Assembly: GCA_945888535.1 (NCBI GenBank)
Contig: CAMDAN010000013.1
Span: forward strand, 1 to 37,926
Reading direction: 5' to 3'
From: Bordetella parapertussis
Lineage (GTDB): Bacteria; Pseudomonadota; Gammaproteobacteria; Burkholderiales; Burkholderiaceae_C
Length of the DNA stretch: 37,926 nt
The translations under genes and the position numbers were made by a program. Each line of letters opens with the position of its first letter. Positions within the stretch are counted from its first letter, which is position 1. Below, piece after piece: positions 36,196 through 37,926 of the stretch. The notes under the pieces are model-generated. The model made no database searches. It was not told where the DNA came from and saw nothing but the letters and a program-made list of their open reading frames with translations.

Positions 36196-36591
36196 TTACA
36201 AGTCACCTTCGGGTGACTTTTTTTTCATCACGGACAGCCCCAGCGCCAGCCAACCCAGAACGAAGGCCATTCCTCCAAACGGCGTAAGCGGTTTGAACAG
36301 GCCCATGCCAAAGAGTTGGTTCAACAGGATGTTGACACTGAACATCAATATCCCGGCCAAGAAAAACAATGCGCTTAAAAACAAGGGCCACCTGAACCTC
36401 TCATCCTGACCCATCCACGCCACCACCAATAGGGCTAGCGCATGGAACTGCAGCATCTGCATCGCCGAATGAAGTGAGCGCAAAGTAGCCTCACCGAGCC
36501 CAGGCAAATGCGCTACGTACGCTGCGCTTAGAACAGACAGGGCGCCGCCCAAGCAGGCAAGCATCAACAAAATTCGGTAGGTATTTTTCAT
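36196..36591 (-). CDS. DUF423 family membrane protein
   Basis: A 131-residue protein with four predicted helices, matching the DUF423/YgdD type: LLMLACLGGALSVLSAAYVAH at the N-terminus, then LRSLHSAMQMLQFHALALL, and GMGLFKPLTPFGGMAFVLGW towards the end. Function unknown. The last residues (KKKSPEGDL) are encoded by the reverse strand of the plus-strand terminator at 36200-36225. It is divergent from the TMEM165-like gene. Confidence 0.88.
   Translation of the reverse strand: MKNTYRILLMLACLGGALSVLSAAYVAHLPGLGEATLRSLHSAMQMLQFHALALLVVAWMGQDERFRWPLFLSALFFLAGILMFSVNILLNQLFGMGLFKPLTPFGGMAFVLGWLALGLSVMKKKSPEGDL
36200..36225 (+). terminator. strong intrinsic terminator overlapping the DUF423 gene end
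   Basis: AGTCACC-TTCG-GGTGACT, a 7-bp stem (8 with the flanking A-T pair) with a stable UUCG loop, is followed by eight T on the plus strand. It lies inside the 3' end of the DUF423 gene, so the same bases encode SPEGD on the other strand. It should stop transcripts from the ars side. Confidence 0.88.
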
Positions 36592-36668
36592 TGAGAGGTC
36601 CGATTGGGACTTTTAAGACAATGCTGACTTTACCGCGCTCAGGCGCTGGGGAGTTACCATCCTCTCCC

Positions 36669-37223
36669 ATGGAAGCATTCTTAGTCTCAACTGGTATCGT
36701 CGCGCTTGCTGAGATGGGCGACAAAACGCAACTCTTGGCGCTGGTTTTGGCGGTGCGGTTTCGCAAGCCTTGGCCCATTGTCTGGGGAATTTTGGTAGCC
36801 ACCTTGGTCAACCATGGGTTAGCGGGTGCCGTCGGGGCTTGGGTGACCACGTTTTTAGGCCCTGAAATTTTGCGCTGGGTTTTGGCGGGCTCTTTTATTG
36901 CAATGGCCGTTTGGATGTTGATCCCCGATACCCTTGACGATGCGCAATCCGACACGCAGCCGCGTTGGGGCGTTTTTGGAACGACTGTGGTTGCCTTCTT
37001 TTTAGCCGAGATGGGAGACAAAACGCAAATTGCCACCGTGATGTTGGTTGCGCAATACCATGCGTATTTGTGGGTGGTTGCTGGTACAACCCTAGGGATG
37101 ATGTTGGCGAACGCGCCCGTGGTTTGGTTGGGTGAGCGGATGACGCGTTTGGTACCCATGCGTTTGGTGCATACCGTCTCCGCACTGATTTTTGCGGCCT
37201 TAGGGGTCGCGGTTTTAATTTAG
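36669..37223 (+). CDS. TMEM165/GDT1 family (UPF0016) cation transporter, probable Mn exporter
   Basis: A 184-residue membrane protein with six helices and the family motif EMGDKT twice ([20 protein letters not shown] and [16 protein letters not shown]), one in each inverted half. Bacterial relatives such as MneA export manganese; other members move calcium or protons. The start at 36669 (MEAFLVSTG) matches the family N-terminus. In-frame starts at 36621 (ATG) and 36591 (TTG) are possible, and the ATG at 36669 has no close ribosome-binding site. metX begins 5 bp after the stop. Confidence 0.9.
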   Translation: MEAFLVSTGIVALAEMGDKTQLLALVLAVRFRKPWPIVWGILVATLVNHGLAGAVGAWVTTFLGPEILRWVLAGSFIAMAVWMLIPDTLDDAQSDTQPRWGVFGTTVVAFFLAEMGDKTQIATVMLVAQYHAYLWVVAGTTLGMMLANAPVVWLGERMTRLVPMRLVHTVSALIFAALGVAVLI

Positions 37224-37228
37224 TTTAT

Positions 37229-37926
37229 ATGTTGCTCGCTACTCCTCAATCCATGCATTTTGAAGCGCCGCTTGCGTTAAAGAGCGGCGCGTCGATTCGT
37301 GCCTACAACCTCACCTTTGAAACCTACGGCACGCTGAACGCCGATAAATCAAATGCGGTTTTGGTATGCCACGCACTCAACGCCTCACACCATATAGCTG
37401 GAACCTACGCCGGCCAAGCCAAGTCAGAAGGCTGGTGGGACAGCATGATTGGCCCGGGCAAGCCTTTAGACACCCAGAAATTTTTTGTCATCGGGGTCAA
37501 CAACCTGGGCTCATGCTTTGGTACCACCGGCCCGATGCATACCAACCCAGATAGCCCGAACGGCCAGGTCTATGGCGCAGATTTTCCAGTGGTGACCGTT
37601 GAAGATTGGGTCAACTCCCAGGCCTTGCTACTTGATCGTTTATGGATTGAAATACTTGCCGCAGTCATGGGCGGCAGCTTAGGCGGCATGCAGGCCTTGG
37701 GTTGGGCTTTGCAATACCCCGAGCGCGTCAAACACGCAGTGGTCATTGCCAGCGCCCCCAACCTCACCGCCGAGAACATCGCATTTAACGAAGTCGCCCG
37801 TCGCGCTATCGTGACCGATCCCGATTTTCATGGCGGCAATTTTTACCAAAAAGGCGTGTTGCCTAAGCGCGGCTTGCGCATTGCTCGCATGATTGGTCAT
37901 ATCACCTATTTAAGTGACGATGTGAT
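37229..37926 (+). CDS. metX: homoserine O-acyltransferase MetX, C-terminus outside window
   Basis: The first 232 residues of an alpha/beta-fold homoserine acyltransferase of methionine synthesis. [14 protein letters not shown] and [12 protein letters not shown] are typical N-terminal segments, and the nucleophile elbow is [20 protein letters not shown]. The Asp and His of the triad lie beyond the edge. Whether it uses acetyl-CoA or succinyl-CoA cannot be judged with certainty; many proteobacterial MetX proteins are in fact succinyltransferases. The start at 37229 is chosen for the family-like [15 protein letters not shown]. It follows the TMEM165-like gene by 5 bp. Confidence 0.95.
   Translation, partial: MLLATPQSMHFEAPLALKSGASIRAYNLTFETYGTLNADKSNAVLVCHALNASHHIAGTYAGQAKSEGWWDSMIGPGKPLDTQKFFVIGVNNLGSCFGTTGPMHTNPDSPNGQVYGADFPVVTVEDWVNSQALLLDRLWIEILAAVMGGSLGGMQALGWALQYPERVKHAVVIASAPNLTAENIAFNEVARRAIVTDPDFHGGNFYQKGVLPKRGLRIARMIGHITYLSDDV

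Noticed and set aside
36640..36672. yybP-ykoY manganese riboswitch before the TMEM165-like gene (GGGGAGTTACC)
   Set aside because: Only the GGGGAG-like half is present; the second conserved loop (ACAUAC-type) and the flanking stems are not seen and the space is too short.

Overview
The window looks like chromosomal DNA of a betaproteobacterium of the order Burkholderiales, most likely a Comamonadaceae relative (Limnohabitans/Rhodoferax-like is a guess). The basis is moderate GC content, the gatCAB cluster divergent from mreBCD-mrdA, the pyrE/xth pair, a MetX start, and protein sequences of that flavour. No tRNA, rRNA, IS element, phage or CRISPR array was seen. Both ends cut through genes: a D-Ala-D-Ala carboxypeptidase on the left and metX on the right.

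Region by region. (1) 1-3295, minus strand: D,D-carboxypeptidase, an alpha/beta hydrolase, a thioredoxin-like 2Fe-2S ferredoxin, a VanZ-family protein and a HemJ-like protein, closely packed and probably co-transcribed. (2) 3296-3531: the hemJ/hemB intergenic region. It holds a strong minus-strand promoter followed by about 98 nt of hairpins ending in an intrinsic terminator. One loop reads UUCCUCCCU, so this is probably an anti-Shine-Dalgarno small RNA. (3) 3532-8816, plus strand: hemB, a MarC-family protein, an enoyl-CoA hydratase/GMC oxidoreductase pair, a structured gene-free stretch, and a TSUP permease. (4) 8826-13330, minus strand: mrdA, mreD, mreC and mreB (cell elongation). Divergent from it at 13479-16859 is gatCAB (amidation of misacylated tRNA), followed by a YitT-family gene without a normal start codon. 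(5) 17488-18589, minus strand: pyrE, a VapB antitoxin and a scar of vapC, with xth divergent from pyrE. (6) 19398-25165, minus strand: a tripartite RND efflux pump. (7) 25263-28782, minus strand: a methyltransferase, a haloalkane dehalogenase-like hydrolase, an epoxide hydrolase-like protein and an M48 metalloprotease. AmpG is divergent from the protease. (8) 30245-32294, plus strand: a two-component system whose kinase has a histidine-rich periplasmic segment. (9) 32335-35966, plus strand: a compact arsenic operon, arsR-arsC-aqpS-MFS-[internally deleted arsC]-arsH. It looks more AT-rich than its surroundings and is probably an acquired module. (10) 36196-37926: a DUF423 protein (minus), a TMEM165/GDT1-like probable Mn exporter, and metX (plus).

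The most interesting points are the candidate anti-SD sRNA between hemB and hemJ, the in-frame-collapsed second arsenate reductase that still bridges the MFS gene and arsH, the vapC deletion scar beside an intact vapB, and several clean palindromes that look like operators (arsR start, dehalogenase promoter region, sRNA -35 region).
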